A stretch of DNA of 64,000 nt, taken from positions 3,100,001 to 3,164,000 of the forward strand of contig NC_069087.1 of NCBI RefSeq assembly GCF_947172395.1, in the 5' to 3' direction. The stretch's first letter is position 1. Every line of letters starts with the position of its first letter. The notes beneath the pieces are model-generated. The model did not search any database. It saw only the letters and a list, made by a program, of their open reading frames with translations, and had not been told where the DNA came from. The translations under genes were made by a program, and so were the position numbers. Of this stretch, positions 63,921 to 64,000 are shown piece by piece. This stretch comes from Bicyclus anynana. Lineage: Eukaryota > Arthropoda > Insecta > Lepidoptera > Nymphalidae.

Positions 63921-64000
63921 GGTTTTGTGCAGAGACAATTAATACTAGAAAGCTGTAAATTAGCATGAGTATGAATTATAAAGATGTGGAAAAATTCGTT

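Overview
This window is nuclear DNA from an insect, most probably a moth or butterfly (Lepidoptera). The DNA is AT-rich, the genes are split into many short exons with GT..AG borders, and the introns and intergenic DNA are packed with short tRNA-derived SINEs, MITE-like elements and non-LTR fragments of a kind I associate with lepidopteran genomes. A short run of the insect telomere unit TTAGG is also present. No prokaryotic operons, rRNA genes, true tRNA genes or CRISPR arrays were seen.

Layout: (1) 1-6.9 kb: a probable first coding exon of an unidentified minus-strand gene (178-213) behind an E2F-like site, then about 6.7 kb without a recognisable gene, holding SINE pieces, perfect inverted repeats and a degenerate tandem repeat. 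(2) 6.98-13.93 kb, minus strand: NSUN5, an rRNA m5C methyltransferase, in six exons, with a very long lysine-rich tail. Its second intron contains a complete single-exon VMA21 gene (V-ATPase assembly chaperone) on the same strand. (3) 16.0-45.2 kb, plus strand: a complete class I PI3-kinase catalytic subunit (p110, orthologue of Drosophila Pi3K92E), 19 coding exons, predicted 1053 residues. Its 6.3-kb third intron contains LRRC23 (radial-spoke leucine-rich repeat protein) on the opposite strand, in four exons. (4) 45.2-56.6 kb: 3' UTR and intergenic DNA, mostly without recognisable genes. (5) 56.8 kb: the probable first coding exon of an unidentified plus-strand gene with an acidic di-leucine sorting motif; the rest lies far downstream or beyond the window. 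(6) 57-64 kb: probable intron with nested transposon remnants.

The most unusual structure is in the p110 gene. The 3' part of kinase-domain exon 15, together with its splice donor and 39 bases of intron, has been amplified into a tandem array of ten 136-bp units plus a partial unit (38897-40282). The array breaks off directly into a Tc1/mariner-superfamily transposase gene that has lost its C-terminal end. Two further partial exon duplications (exons 6 and 8) lie in the same gene. The genes are functionally unrelated (ribosome modification, V-ATPase assembly, growth signalling, cilia/flagella); the link between them is physical nesting, which may cause shared promoters or transcriptional interference.

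All gene calls rest on reading the translated exons against remembered family sequences and on splice-site phase agreement; no database search or transcript evidence was available.
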